Assembly (NCBI RefSeq): GCF_041624475.1
Contig: NZ_JBFJUX010000001.1
Span: 496,001 to 560,000 of the forward strand
Length of the DNA stretch: 64,000 nt
Source: Litorivivens sp041624475
GTDB lineage: Bacteria > Pseudomonadota > Gammaproteobacteria > Pseudomonadales > Spongiibacteraceae
Direction: 5' to 3'
Of this stretch, positions 24,579 through 34,067 are shown piece after piece. The number at the start of each line of letters is the position of its first letter. Positions within the stretch are counted from its first letter, which is position 1. The translations under genes were made by a program, and so were the position numbers. Below the pieces are notes generated by a model. The model was not told the DNA's origin, made no database searches, and saw nothing but the letters and a program-made list of their open reading frames with translations.

Positions 24579-25055
24579 TTAACCGAACTTGCCGTTCAGG
24601 GCGTCCAGCACATGAGGGGGAACAAAGCGCGACACATCGCCGCCCATGGCGGCGACCTCACGCAGCAGTGAGGACGAGACGTGAGACAGGCCTTCGCCAG
24701 GCGTCAGAAACAGCGTTTCTACCTGCGGGTTCATGGCTCGGTTCATGCGAGCGAGCTGCAGTTCGTACTCGTAGTCGGCAACCGCGCGCACGCCGCGCAG
24801 GAAGGTGTAGCACTCGAGCTTTTCGGCCAGATCGATGGTCAGTCCGGTAAAGCTTACGTATTCCATGCCAGGGATGTCAGCAAAACATTTGCGGCAAAGT
24901 TCAATGCGGTCTTCAAGCGAAAACAGGGGGTTTTTCTTCTCGCTCTGTGCCACCGCAATGATGATGCGATCGAACAGTTTGCTGGCACGGCGTACCAGAT
25001 CAACGTGGCCCAAGGTAATCGGGTCGAAGGTACCAGGGTAGATAATTCCCGCCAT
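24579..25055 (-). CDS. coaD: Phosphopantetheine adenylyltransferase
   Basis: 158 residues, the standard length. Catalyses the ATP-dependent adenylylation of 4'-phosphopantetheine to dephospho-CoA. Nucleotidyltransferase motif GTFDPITLGHVDLVRRA (TxGH type) at the start, RGVRAVADYEYELQLARMNR and SHVSSSLLREVAAMGG near the end. Essential cytoplasmic enzyme. It follows mutM by 66 bases. Confidence 0.98.
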   Translation of the reverse strand: MAGIIYPGTFDPITLGHVDLVRRASKLFDRIIIAVAQSEKKNPLFSLEDRIELCRKCFADIPGMEYVSFTGLTIDLAEKLECYTFLRGVRAVADYEYELQLARMNRAMNPQVETLFLTPGEGLSHVSSSLLREVAAMGGDVSRFVPPHVLDALNGKFG

Positions 25056-25121
25056 AATTTGCGTGTCTGCTGCTCTATTCGAAGGCGGGCAATGGTAGCA
25101 CGGGCGCGCGCCCAGCCAAAA

Positions 25122-25940
25122 TCAGCGCTTCTGGCAGCTGGGGCAGAATACGGTAGCGCGCTGGCCCAGGCGGATTTCCTTGAGCAGGGTGTCGCAGCGC
25201 AGGCAGTGCAGGCCGCCGCGGCCGTAGACCGACAGCTCCTGTTTGAAATAGCCGGGTTTGCCGTCACCGCCGAGAAAGTCTTTCAGGGTGGTGCCACCCT
25301 GGGCGATGGCTTCGCTCAGCACCAGCTTGATTTCGGTGGCGAGCTTTTCATAGCGAGGGCGCGACACTTTGCCCGCGGCCAGCTTCGGGTGAATACCGGC
25401 GCGGAACAGGGCTTCGTTGGCGTAGATATTGCCCACGCCAACTACGATGCGCCCGTCCATAATGAAGGTTTTCACCGCACTGCTGCGCTTGCGTGAGCGC
25501 TGGTACAGCAGCTCGCCCGTGAAATCGTCAGACAGGGGCTCGGGGCCCAGATGATCGAGCAGGGCGTGGCCGCTGCTCTCGGGCAGCAGCCAGTGAACCG
25601 AGCCAAAGCGGCGCGGATCGGTGTAGCGCAGGGCCTGACCGTTGGTCAGCTCCCAGTCGATATGGTCATGCACCCCGGCGGGGGTTCCCGCCGGTACAAA
25701 GTAAAGCCGCCCCGACATGCCCAGATGCACCATCAGCCTGCCGCGATCGGTTTCCACCAGCAGGTATTTCGCGCGGCGACTCACACCGCTTACCGTGGCG
25801 GAGGCTATCTGCGCGGGCAGGGCATCATCCACCGGCCAGCGCAGACGCGGATCGCGAATGATCATGCGGCTGATCTGCTGGTTGCGCAGGGGGGCTTCAA
25901 TCCCCCGGCGCACGGTTTCGACTTCGGGTAACTCGGGCAT
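25122..25940 (-). CDS. mutM: Formamidopyrimidine-DNA glycosylase
   Basis: 272 residues. Removes 8-oxoguanine and FaPy lesions, with AP lyase activity. Starts with the invariant MPELPEVETVRRGIE (catalytic proline after Met removal, Glu at the third position), has the beta-hairpin lysine in RRAKYLLVE, and VGVGNIYANEALFRAGIHP of the helix-two-turn-helix. The C-terminal zinc finger is intact: CLRCDTLL and CPSCQKR. Starts 6 bases after the upstream LLM gene, so both share a transcript. Confidence 0.97.
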   Translation of the reverse strand: MPELPEVETVRRGIEAPLRNQQISRMIIRDPRLRWPVDDALPAQIASATVSGVSRRAKYLLVETDRGRLMVHLGMSGRLYFVPAGTPAGVHDHIDWELTNGQALRYTDPRRFGSVHWLLPESSGHALLDHLGPEPLSDDFTGELLYQRSRKRSSAVKTFIMDGRIVVGVGNIYANEALFRAGIHPKLAAGKVSRPRYEKLATEIKLVLSEAIAQGGTTLKDFLGGDGKPGYFKQELSVYGRGGLHCLRCDTLLKEIRLGQRATVFCPSCQKR

Positions 25941-25946
25941 GGTGGT

Positions 25947-26822
25947 TTAGGACAGCAGTTTGGCCAGGCGCTCCACTTCCTTGATGTCGGCTGTGGCGGG
26001 CACCAGCTGGATTTCTTCGGCTCCCAATGCCTCGATGGCCTTGATGCCTTCGACAATTGCTTCGGGAGTGTGCATTTTCATAGTCTTGGCGACCGAGCGA
26101 GCCTCGTCTTCCCCGAAGATTTTCAGGTAGTCGAAGACATAGTTCTGCAGCGCCTGATCGGCACCGTCGGCCAGAGAATACCAGAAGCCGCCCATCAAAT
26201 AAGGCTTTGTGCTGCGACCGGATTCGGCCCAGGCATCGGTGGCCGAGTCGAAGAAGTGCTTGATCAGATCGGCGTTGCCGTCCATTGCAAAGCCGTAGAG
26301 GCCGTCCGCCCACTTGGAGACTCGTTTGATGCTCTTCGGTCCCATCGAGCCGGCCAGGATCGGCGGGCCACCCGCTTGCACCGGTTCGGGGCCGACGATG
26401 TCCGCGCCTTCAAAGGGCGGCTCGCCCGACCAGATGCGCTTCATCTCGGCAATCTGGTCATCCATACGCTGAAAGCGGTTTTTAAAAGAGGCACCGACAG
26501 CCTTGTAATCGTCCTCGCGTCCGCCGACACCAACGGTAACGGTGACGCGGCCGTCGGAAATCACATCCAGGGTTGCAAGCTCCTTGGCCGCCCAGACCGC
26601 GTTGTGCATGGGCAGAACATAGAGCGAGGGCACGATGCGAACCCGTTCGGTAACCGCAGCGGCTGCGGCCAGAAAGTTGCGCATTTCATAGGTATAACCG
26701 GTAATGCGCTCGCCACAGGAAAGGCTGTCAAAGGGGCCATCGTCGATGGCGCGACACCAGTCCAGCAGGGTTTTGCGGTCAATGCCGCGCTTCATATAGG
26801 GAATGCAGATACCGATCTTCAT
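25947..26822 (-). CDS. LLM class flavin-dependent oxidoreductase
   Basis: 291 residues of the luciferase-like monooxygenase superfamily (TIM barrel using FMNH2 or F420). Typical elements: LATLDVISDGRVTVTVGVGGREDDYKAVG at about residues 83-111, RMDDQIAEMKRIWSGEPPFEG, and GGPPILAGSMGPKSIKRVSKWADGLYGF. The substrate is unknown and the choice between FMN and F420 cannot be made by eye. First gene of a run LLM-mutM-coaD-ferredoxin-ggt, but the mutM link may be only positional. A second LLM gene is at 54363. Confidence 0.88.
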   Translation of the reverse strand: MKIGICIPYMKRGIDRKTLLDWCRAIDDGPFDSLSCGERITGYTYEMRNFLAAAAAVTERVRIVPSLYVLPMHNAVWAAKELATLDVISDGRVTVTVGVGGREDDYKAVGASFKNRFQRMDDQIAEMKRIWSGEPPFEGADIVGPEPVQAGGPPILAGSMGPKSIKRVSKWADGLYGFAMDGNADLIKHFFDSATDAWAESGRSTKPYLMGGFWYSLADGADQALQNYVFDYLKIFGEDEARSVAKTMKMHTPEAIVEGIKAIEALGAEEIQLVPATADIKEVERLAKLLS

Positions 26823-27020
26823 GACTCACCTCACTTGCAAGAGAACGCGCATTGTAGGCAGGCTCGGCCCTTGGGCCAGCGTGTCAGACAAAAAGCTGTG
26901 AAAAAGTATGACTCATTGTACCCTGCCAGAGTGAATCATTGCTTCAGTCACTGTCCGGGGCTTTCTATACTCTCCGATACCTACAGTTCAGTGAGCTGAC
27001 GCGGCACAAGGAGAACGTTG

Positions 27021-27989
27021 ATGCTTGATGGATTGATCTACGCCTTTCTGTTCGACGGCGAGGGCGGTGCAAAAGAATTGCAGGCTGACGAGATTGCCAG
27101 CTGGCAGCCGGAGCAGGGCCTGATGTGGCTGCACTTCGACTACAGTAAACCCGATGTGCAGCGCTGGATCAGCGAAGAAAGCGGACTCGATCCGGTTACC
27201 GTCTCGGCACTGCTGGCCGAAGACACCCGGCCGCGTGCCTCGGTTACGGGTAAATCGCTGTTGATGTCATTGCGCGGCGTGAACCTGAACCCCGGCGCCG
27301 ACCCCGAAGACATGGTCTCCATCCGCCTGTGGAGCGATGGTCAGCGCATCGTGTCCTCTCGCCGCCGGCGGCTCCTGTCGATGGACGATATCGTCGGCCA
27401 GATTCGCAGTGGTAACGGACCCCGCACGGCTGCTGAATTTATCACTGTGCTGGCCGCCCGACTGACCGCGCGGATGCACGATGCTATTGAAGAACTGGAA
27501 GATGATGTCGCCGAATTGGAAGAGGCGGTGCTCACTGAAAGCCGCCAGGCCATGCGCACAGAACTGTCGGCCATGCGGCGGGAGCTGATTGCGCTCAGAC
27601 GTTATATCGCTCCCCAGCGAGAAGCGCTGAGCCGTATCCAGCTTGAAGCGCCCGGCTGGTTCGATGACCTGCAAAAACTTCGCATGCGCGAATTGGCTGA
27701 CCGGCTGATGCTTTACGTTGAAATACTCGACAGCGTGCGCGAGCGCGCCGGGGTGGCGCAGGAAGAGCTGGTTAACCAGATGTCAGAAGAAGCCAACCGG
27801 CGCATGTATGTATTGTCGATTGTGGCAGCCATCTTTCTGCCACTGGGCTTCTTTACCGGTCTGCTGGGGATCAATGTCGGTGGGATGCCGGGTGCGGATA
27901 GCGGTTGGGCGTTTTGGGCAGTGTGTGCGATTTGTGTGACGGTGGTGGTGTGGGAGGTGTTGTTGTTTCGGAAGAAACGGTGGTTGTAG
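27021..27989 (+). CDS. zntB: ZntB-type CorA family metal transporter
   Basis: 322 residues from ATG 27021, with AAGGAG at 27008-27013. CorA superfamily: long alpha/beta cytoplasmic N-domain, long helix with the basic/acidic run (residues 150-260), and two C-terminal membrane helices. The signature between them is GLLGINVGGMPG, in place of CorA's GMN, which is the mark of ZntB zinc transporters. Ends with positively charged FRKKRWL. The direction (Zn uptake or export) is debated for the family. Divergent from the LLM gene. Confidence 0.92.
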   Translation: MLDGLIYAFLFDGEGGAKELQADEIASWQPEQGLMWLHFDYSKPDVQRWISEESGLDPVTVSALLAEDTRPRASVTGKSLLMSLRGVNLNPGADPEDMVSIRLWSDGQRIVSSRRRRLLSMDDIVGQIRSGNGPRTAAEFITVLAARLTARMHDAIEELEDDVAELEEAVLTESRQAMRTELSAMRRELIALRRYIAPQREALSRIQLEAPGWFDDLQKLRMRELADRLMLYVEILDSVRERAGVAQEELVNQMSEEANRRMYVLSIVAAIFLPLGFFTGLLGINVGGMPGADSGWAFWAVCAICVTVVVWEVLLFRKKRWL

Positions 27990-28029
27990 TTTCTTCGATT
28001 TAGCCGGGACTAACTACAGGGTGCCGTAA

Positions 28030-28572
28030 TCTCCCCCTTGGAGCAGCCGAGCACTGCAGCATACGGCGGAAACAAGCGAGCGGGTGTCTGAGGCTGATAG
28101 GGCCCTGAAATTTTGAAAGTAAGCCGCTCGCGCCGCCGGCTGCGAAGCGCACAGGGGATCGGTTGGAGCGCAGCGGAAACCGACTGCGGAACGGGGTGTC
28201 CTTCTTTGGGTTACCTTTCTTGGACAAGCAAGACAAGTTGTTTACAACTTGGGCGCCGGTAGCGGCGACCCGAAGGGCTTTAGCAAAGGTAACTCGCCGA
28301 TAGGCGAAACAATCTGGCACAGAATAATTTTTATCGATAAGGTTTAGCAATGGTTTCGCCCTGCTGGGCGAGTCACTTCTTTTGCTTGTCCAAAAGAAGT
28401 AACCAAGAAAAGGACACCCCCGTTCCGGCGCCCTTCGGGTTCCCTGCGATGCTCAGTTTGCATCGGTCGCTGCGCAACTCGACCTTCGCGGCTATCGCCG
28501 CTACGGGACTCGAACAGTGCTCGCTCTGGCCCGATGCAAACTTGCGCTTCTCGGCGCCTCCAAGGGGGAAGG
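28030..28572. repeat. Large inverted repeat element, two divergent copies of a repeat unit
   Basis: No gene lies between the zntB stop and rpiA (about 625 bases). The space is filled by two copies of one repeat unit facing away from each other around a 42-base centre (28311-28352). Shared blocks, in order from the centre outward: GTTTCGCC..GGCGAGTCAC (28353-28375; complement at 28289-28310), GCTTGTCC..AAGTAACC..AAGGACACCCC..GTTCCG (28382-28427; complement at 28188-28232), and at the outer ends CTCCAAGGGGGA (28558-28569; complement at 28031-28043). The left copy has about 50 more bases between the first two blocks. Short open frames in it (28000-28350 minus, 28350-28595 plus) look like translated repeat, not genes. 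Confidence 0.75.
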
Positions 28573-28614
28573 TGTGTGCCACCCTGAGAGTATGACTAGA
28601 GCTAAGCGAAGCGT

Positions 28615-29292
28615 TTAAACCTTTGGATAAAGCGTTTCCACACCACTGGGCCTGCCCAGTAACAACACATCCGCCGCCCGCTTGGCAAAAATCCCGTTGG
28701 TTACCACACCCACAATATTGTTAATCGCTTCTTCAATTTTGCGCGGTGTTGCAATCGGGAAGTTGTACACATCAATAATGATATTACCGTTGTCGGTTAC
28801 CACACCCTCGCGGTAAACCGGGTCGCCGCCCAGCTTCACAATTTCACGACCTACGTGGCTGCGCGCCATCGGCAGCACTTCAATCGGCAGGGGGAAGGCG
28901 CCGAGTTGATCTACCAGTTTGCTTTCGTCGGCGATGCAGATAAAACGCTGGGCCACGGCGGCGACAATTTTCTCGCGGGTGAGTGCGGCGCCACCGCCTT
29001 TGATCAGTTCCAGGGCGTGGTTGGATTCGTCCGCGCCATCGACATAAACCGCAATGCTGTCGACCGAGTTCAACTCGAAGACTTCAATGCCGTGTTTTTT
29101 CAGGCGCTCGGCGGAGGCTTCGGAGCTGGCGACGGTGCCTTTGATGTCATCGCGAAAGGCGGCCAGCTGGTCAATAAAACAGTTGGCGGTAGAGCCGGTG
29201 CCAATGCCGATGATTTCGCCGTCGAGAATGGCCTGCTTTACTTCTTCGATGGCAGCGGCGGCTACCGCTTGCTTGAGTTCGTCCTGGGTCAT
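28615..29292 (-). CDS. rpiA: Ribose-5-phosphate isomerase A
   Basis: 225 residues from ATG 29292 (MTQDELKQAVAAAAIEEV); the 24 extra upstream residues in the open frame are not family-like. Interconverts ribose 5-phosphate and ribulose 5-phosphate. Motifs: GIGTGSTANCFID, SSEASAERLKKHGI, VDGADESN (catalytic Asp), LIKGGGAALTREKIVAA, and DNGNIIIDVYNF. Divergent from ilvA, as in Pseudomonas. Confidence 0.97.
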   Translation of the reverse strand: MTQDELKQAVAAAAIEEVKQAILDGEIIGIGTGSTANCFIDQLAAFRDDIKGTVASSEASAERLKKHGIEVFELNSVDSIAVYVDGADESNHALELIKGGGAALTREKIVAAVAQRFICIADESKLVDQLGAFPLPIEVLPMARSHVGREIVKLGGDPVYREGVVTDNGNIIIDVYNFPIATPRKIEEAINNIVGVVTNGIFAKRAADVLLLGRPSGVETLYPKV

Positions 29293-29411
29293 GGGGGCAC
29301 CTGCGCGGGTAAAGCGCGCATTATAAAAGCTCAGGCCCCGGGTAGCGAGCCTGTTAGGGTTCACGGTAGACTGCGCCTTTCGTTATGCGCTTTAACAAGT
29401 AAGGAAACACT

Positions 29412-30929
29412 GTGCCCCAGCAATACATCAAAAAGATTCTCGAAGCCAAAGTCTACGACGTGGCGATCGAGACACCGATTGACGAGGCCCGGCAGCTGTC
29501 CGCGCGTATCGGCAACCGGGTATTGCTGAAGCGCGAAGATTTGCAGCCGGTGTTTTCCTTCAAATTGCGAGGCGCCTACAACAAGATGGCGAGCCTGTCT
29601 GAGGAAGAGCTGGCCCGAGGTGTGGTAGCTGCCTCGGCCGGCAATCACGCGCAGGGTCTGGCCTTGGCCGCGAGCAAAATGGGTGTGAAGGCGACCATCG
29701 TCATGCCCCGCACCACGCCCCTGATCAAGGTGAATGCGGTCAAATCACGCGGCGGCAAGGTGATTCTGCACGGTGACGCCTACGATGAAGCCTCTGCCTA
29801 TGCCAAAAAGCTGACTGCGGAAAAGGGGATGACTTACGTTCACCCCTACGACGACCCGGAAGTGATTGCCGGGCAGGGCACCATCGGTATGGAAATCCTG
29901 CGTCAGCACACCGGCCCGCTGGATGCGGTGTTTGTGCCGGTCGGCGGCGGTGGTCTGGCGGCGGGTGTGGCTGCCTACATCAAATACGTGCGCCCGGATG
30001 TGAAAGTTATCGCCGTTGAGCCGGAAGACGCGGCCTGTTTGAAGGCGGCGCTGGAAGCCAACCGTCGGGTCACACTGAAAGAAGTCGGCCTGTTTGCCGA
30101 CGGTGTGGCCGTGGCCCAGATCGGCAAGGAAACCTTCCGGGTGCTGAAGAAAACCATCGATGGCGTTATCACTGCCAGCACCGATGAAATCTGCGCCGCC
30201 ATCAAGGACATCTTTGACGATACCCGCTCTATTGCCGAACCGGCCGGTGCGCTGGCACTGGCGGGGCTGAAAAAATACGTCGAGCAGAACAACTGCGAGG
30301 GGCAGACCCTGCTGGCCATCGACAGTGGTGCCAACACCAATTTTGACCGCTTGCGCTATATTTCCGAGCGCACCGAAATTGGCGAGCGCCGCGAAGCCAT
30401 CCTCAGCGTTCAGATTCCGGAAAAGCCCGGCAGCTTCAAGCGCTTCTGTTCTGCGCTGGGCAAGCGCAATATCACCGAATTCAACTATCGCTACAGTGAC
30501 AGCAAAGACGCCCAGATTTTTGTGGGGGTGCAGATTTCACCGGAAAATAATGACCGGGAAGATCTGGTGCGCGAGCTGAAAGACCTCGGTTACCCGGTGT
30601 GGGATATGACCGATAACGAGATGGCGAAGCTGCACATTCGTTATATGGTGGGTGGCCACGCGCCGGGCAGTGTAACCAATGAACGGCTGTATCGTTTTGA
30701 GTTTCCCGAGCGGCCTGGTGCGCTGATGAAGTTTCTCAAGAACCTGCCCCAGGACTGGAATATCTCACTGTTCCACTACCGAAACCACGGTTCGGCCTAT
30801 GGTCGGGTGCTGGTGGGTATGCAGATAGACGACAAGGATCGGCGCAAGGTGGGTGAGTTTCTCGACCAGCTGCACTATCCGTATCAGGAAGAAACTGATA
30901 ATCCGGCCTATTTGCAGTTTTTGAGCTAG
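29412..30929 (+). CDS. ilvA: Threonine ammonia-lyase, biosynthetic
   Basis: 505 residues from GTG 29412, with AAGGAAAC before it. PLP enzyme making 2-oxobutanoate from threonine, the first step of isoleucine synthesis. PLP lysine motif FSFKLRGAYNKM, phosphate loop PVGGGGLAAG, SAGNHAQG. Two C-terminal ACT-like regulatory domains (about residues 325-505), as in the long, isoleucine-inhibited form. Divergent from rpiA with 119 bases between starts. Confidence 0.97.
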   Translation: MPQQYIKKILEAKVYDVAIETPIDEARQLSARIGNRVLLKREDLQPVFSFKLRGAYNKMASLSEEELARGVVAASAGNHAQGLALAASKMGVKATIVMPRTTPLIKVNAVKSRGGKVILHGDAYDEASAYAKKLTAEKGMTYVHPYDDPEVIAGQGTIGMEILRQHTGPLDAVFVPVGGGGLAAGVAAYIKYVRPDVKVIAVEPEDAACLKAALEANRRVTLKEVGLFADGVAVAQIGKETFRVLKKTIDGVITASTDEICAAIKDIFDDTRSIAEPAGALALAGLKKYVEQNNCEGQTLLAIDSGANTNFDRLRYISERTEIGERREAILSVQIPEKPGSFKRFCSALGKRNITEFNYRYSDSKDAQIFVGVQISPENNDREDLVRELKDLGYPVWDMTDNEMAKLHIRYMVGGHAPGSVTNERLYRFEFPERPGALMKFLKNLPQDWNISLFHYRNHGSAYGRVLVGMQIDDKDRRKVGEFLDQLHYPYQEETDNPAYLQFLS

Positions 30930-30974
30930 CGCCAAATATTATGTCTAGTCATTTTGCCGGCTAGCAGCAAACCT

Positions 30975-31066
30975 CCCTCACCCTGACCGCTCTCCCAGCG
31001 GGAGAGGGGACCTGCCATCCAGCTTTATACGCCCCCTCTCCCTCTGGGAGAGGGCTGGGGTGAGGG
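30975..31066. repeat. Palindromic repeat of the CCCTCACCC / GGGAGAGGG type
   Basis: Outer arms CCCTCACCC (30975-30983) and GGGTGAGGG (31058-31066), and inside two self-complementary hairpins: CTCTCCC..GGGAGAG (30990-31007) and CCCTCTCCC..GGGAGAGGG (31034-31054). This pattern is a well-known dispersed repeat of beta- and gammaproteobacteria. It lies between the convergent ilvA and dxs stops and may act as a bidirectional terminator. Confidence 0.8.
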
Positions 31067-31126
31067 AAAGCCGGCCAGGGAATCAGTGAATAAAATCCAC
31101 TCACCTGAGTTTACCAAATGCCGGTA

Positions 31127-33043
31127 TTACGGCTTGGCGGCCACCACCAGATCGCTTTGCTGCAGGCGCGCGCTGATCGAACGATAAACCCCTTCACCAT
31201 CCAGCCCGCAGGCAGCCAGCATGGCACTGTGATTCCCGTGGTCGGTAAATTCATCGGGCAGGCCGAGGTTCAGCACCGGGTTGCTGCGTGAGGCGCTGTG
31301 CAGGAATTCGTTGACGGCACTGCCTGCACCGCCGGCAATGGCGTTTTCTTCCAGCGTAACAATCAGATCGTGACTGTCAGCCAGTTGCAGAATCAATTCT
31401 TCATCCAGGGGTTTCACAAAACGCATATCCGCCACACTGGCGTCCAGCTGCTCGGCGGCGTCCATCGCAGCCGGCAGCAGTGTGCCGAAGTTGAGAATGG
31501 CAACGCTTCGGCCGTCGCGCTTCATCACGCCTTTGCCAATTGGCAGTTCGCGCATTTCCCGCTCTATCAAAGCGCCGGGGCCGGTGCCGCGTGGATAGCG
31601 GATGGCCGCCGGGCCATTGTGGCAGTAGCCGGTGTAGAGCAGTTGGCGGGTTTCGTTTTCGTCCGACGGCGCCATGATCAGCATGTTCGGCACGCAGCGC
31701 AGAAAGCTCAGATCAAAGGCGCCGGCGTGGGTCGGGCCGTCTTCGCCGACCAGACCGGCGCGGTCAATGCCGAAGGTCACGTCGAGATTCTGCAGGGCAA
31801 TGTCGTGAATCAGCTGATCGTAACCGCGTTGTAAAAACGTGGAGTAGATAGCGACTACCGGCTTGAGGCCTTCACAGGCCATGCCTGCCGCCAGCGTCAG
31901 GGCGTGTTGCTCGGCAATGGCGACGTCGTAATAGCGGTCGGTAAAGCGCTCGGAAAATTCCACCATGCCCGAGCCTTCGCACATGGCCGGGGTAATGCCC
32001 ACCAGGCGCTGGTCGATGGTGGCGGTGTCGCACAGCCAGTCACCAAATACCGCCTGATATTTCGGGCCCTTGGGCTTGCTCACCGGTTTGGGCTGGGCGG
32101 GCTTGGGCTCGATCTTGGTAATGGCGTGGTAGCCGATAGGGTCTTTCTCGGCGGGCTCAAAGCCCTTGCCCTTGCGCGTAATGATGTGCAGCAGCTGCGG
32201 GCCATCGAGGTCGCGCATATTGCGAATGGTGGGCACCAGCACATCGAGGTCGTGGCCGTCGATGGGGCCGATATAGTTAAAGCCCAGCTCCTCAAACAGC
32301 GTGGCCGGGGCCACCATGCCCTTCATGTATTCTTCCAGCCGGGCCACCAGATCTTTCGGGTTGCCGGGCAGCTTGGCGAGAATTTCCTTACCGCCGTCGC
32401 GAATGTTGTTGTAAACCTTGGACGCCCAGATTTTCGAGAAGTAGGTGTTCAGCCCGCCCTCGTTTTTGGAAATGGACATCTGGTTGTCGTTCAGCACCAC
32501 CAGCATATTGGCCCGGCAGTGGGCCGCGTGGTTTATGGCCTCAAAGGCCATGCCGGCGGTCATGGCGCCGTCGCCAATCACCGCAACCGTGCGCCGGTCT
32601 TCGCCCTTCTGGCGGGCGGCCAGCGCCATCCCCAGCGCGGCGCTGATGCTGGTGCTGGAATGGCCCACGCCAAAGGTGTCGTACTCACTTTCGGCCCGCT
32701 TGGGAAAGCCTGCCAGGCCATCGGCCATACGCATAGTGTGCATCTGCTCGCGGCGGCCGGTAATAATCTTGTGGGGGTAGCACTGGTGGCCCACATCCCA
32801 CACCAAGCGGTCTTTGGGGGTGTTGTAGACATAGTGCAGGGCCAGTGTCAGCTCGACAACGCCCAGCCCGGCACCAAAATGACCGCCCGTGCGCCCTACG
32901 GTATACAGCAGGTACTCGCGCAGCTCCCGTGCCAGCGAGGTTAGGACTTCCTCGCTCTGTCCTCGCAGATCGGCAGGCGAAGTAATGCGATCCAGCAGGG
33001 GCGTGTTGGGGCGCTGTAGGGGAATTTCTTTAAACATGAGCAC
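31127..33043 (-). CDS. dxs: 1-deoxy-D-xylulose-5-phosphate synthase
   Basis: 638 residues. First enzyme of the MEP isoprenoid pathway, condensing pyruvate and glyceraldehyde 3-phosphate. Thiamine diphosphate motif GDGAMTAGMAFEAINHAAH and NDNQMSIS, the catalytic-site segments GGHFGAGLGVVELTLALHYVYNTP and GHSSTSISAALGMALA, transketolase Pyr domain IAEQHALTLAAGMACEG, and the C-terminal domain from about 500. Third gene of the conserved xseB-ispA-dxs operon. Confidence 0.98.
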   Translation of the reverse strand: MLMFKEIPLQRPNTPLLDRITSPADLRGQSEEVLTSLARELREYLLYTVGRTGGHFGAGLGVVELTLALHYVYNTPKDRLVWDVGHQCYPHKIITGRREQMHTMRMADGLAGFPKRAESEYDTFGVGHSSTSISAALGMALAARQKGEDRRTVAVIGDGAMTAGMAFEAINHAAHCRANMLVVLNDNQMSISKNEGGLNTYFSKIWASKVYNNIRDGGKEILAKLPGNPKDLVARLEEYMKGMVAPATLFEELGFNYIGPIDGHDLDVLVPTIRNMRDLDGPQLLHIITRKGKGFEPAEKDPIGYHAITKIEPKPAQPKPVSKPKGPKYQAVFGDWLCDTATIDQRLVGITPAMCEGSGMVEFSERFTDRYYDVAIAEQHALTLAAGMACEGLKPVVAIYSTFLQRGYDQLIHDIALQNLDVTFGIDRAGLVGEDGPTHAGAFDLSFLRCVPNMLIMAPSDENETRQLLYTGYCHNGPAAIRYPRGTGPGALIEREMRELPIGKGVMKRDGRSVAILNFGTLLPAAMDAAEQLDASVADMRFVKPLDEELILQLADSHDLIVTLEENAIAGGAGSAVNEFLHSASRSNPVLNLGLPDEFTDHGNHSAMLAACGLDGEGVYRSISARLQQSDLVVAAKP

Positions 33044-33137
33044 CGTTATGCGGTCTAGAATCGGGTCGTGAACGCGTAGAAAGCTGCGTGGCCGCTATTG
33101 TAACTGAAAGTTCATCTTGAGTGTCCCCGGCGGGCGT

Positions 33138-34058
33138 TCAATGCTCGCGCTGAACAATAAAGCGAGCCAGCTCGCGCAGCCGCAGGGCCTGCTCGTTAAA
33201 GCCCTCCAGGGCAGCCATGGCCTCCTCGTAAAGGGCCTGGGCGCGCTGCTTGGCGCCCTCCATACCCAGCAAGGCCGGGTAGGTGGGCTTGTTGCGGGCC
33301 AGATCAGAGCCCTGAGTTTTGCCGAGGGTCTCGGTGCTGGCCTCAATATCCAGAATATCGTCCTGCACCTGAAAGGCGAGGCCAATAGCGCGGCCATACT
33401 GGTCCAGTTTGCGCAGCCGCTCATCGTCGGCGCCAGCATACTGGGCCCCGAGCCGCACGGCGGCGCGCAGCAGGGCGCCGGTTTTGAGCTGATGCATGGC
33501 TTCCAGGGTTTCCAGCGTGGGCGACTGGTTCACGGCGCCCAGATCAATGGCCTGGCCGCCGACCATACCGCGAGGGCCGGCCGCCGCTACCAGCGTTTTA
33601 ATCAGGGCCAGGCGCCGCTGGTCGGCCAAGTTAGGCACTGAAGTCAGCAATTCCACCGCAATACTCTGCAGTCCGTCACCGGCGAGAATGGCGGTGGCTT
33701 CATCAAAGGCAATATGGCAGGTGGGCTTGCCGCGGCGCAGGGCATCGTCGTCCATGGCGGGCAAGTCGTCGTGTACCAGCGAGTAGGCGTGAATGCATTC
33801 TACGGCGGCGGCTACGTGATCGAGCGCTTCGTCGTTTTCGAAACCGGGCTTGATGGCGTGGGTCGCGGCATACACCAGCACCGGGCGTACCCGTTTGCCA
33901 CCGTTAAGAGTGCTGTAATGGATGGACTCAAACAGCTTGTGCAGATGCGGTGCGGCGTGCTCGGAATACTCGGAGGCCGCCTGGCCGATCAGCCGGGGCA
34001 GGGCATCGTCAATGCGCTGCTGGCACTCACGCAGGTAGTCGGGAAAGGGGCGGCTCAT
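33138..34058 (-). CDS. ispA: Farnesyl diphosphate synthase
   Basis: 306 residues. Chain elongation of isoprenyl diphosphates to farnesyl diphosphate. First aspartate-rich motif LVHDDLPAMDDD and second motif FQVQDDILDIEAST; GGKRVRPVLVYAA substrate-binding segment near residue 55. Lies 9 bases after xseB and 94 bases before dxs. Confidence 0.97.
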   Translation of the reverse strand: MSRPFPDYLRECQQRIDDALPRLIGQAASEYSEHAAPHLHKLFESIHYSTLNGGKRVRPVLVYAATHAIKPGFENDEALDHVAAAVECIHAYSLVHDDLPAMDDDALRRGKPTCHIAFDEATAILAGDGLQSIAVELLTSVPNLADQRRLALIKTLVAAAGPRGMVGGQAIDLGAVNQSPTLETLEAMHQLKTGALLRAAVRLGAQYAGADDERLRKLDQYGRAIGLAFQVQDDILDIEASTETLGKTQGSDLARNKPTYPALLGMEGAKQRAQALYEEAMAALEGFNEQALRLRELARFIVQREH

Positions 34059-34067
34059 GTGTTGGCG

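Noticed and set aside
28000..28595. Two short open frames between zntB and rpiA
   Set aside because: They lie within the inverted repeat element and read as translated repeat.
31904..32944. 346-codon open frame antisense to dxs
   Set aside because: Mirror of dxs codon usage; the true gene on the minus strand has all catalytic motifs.
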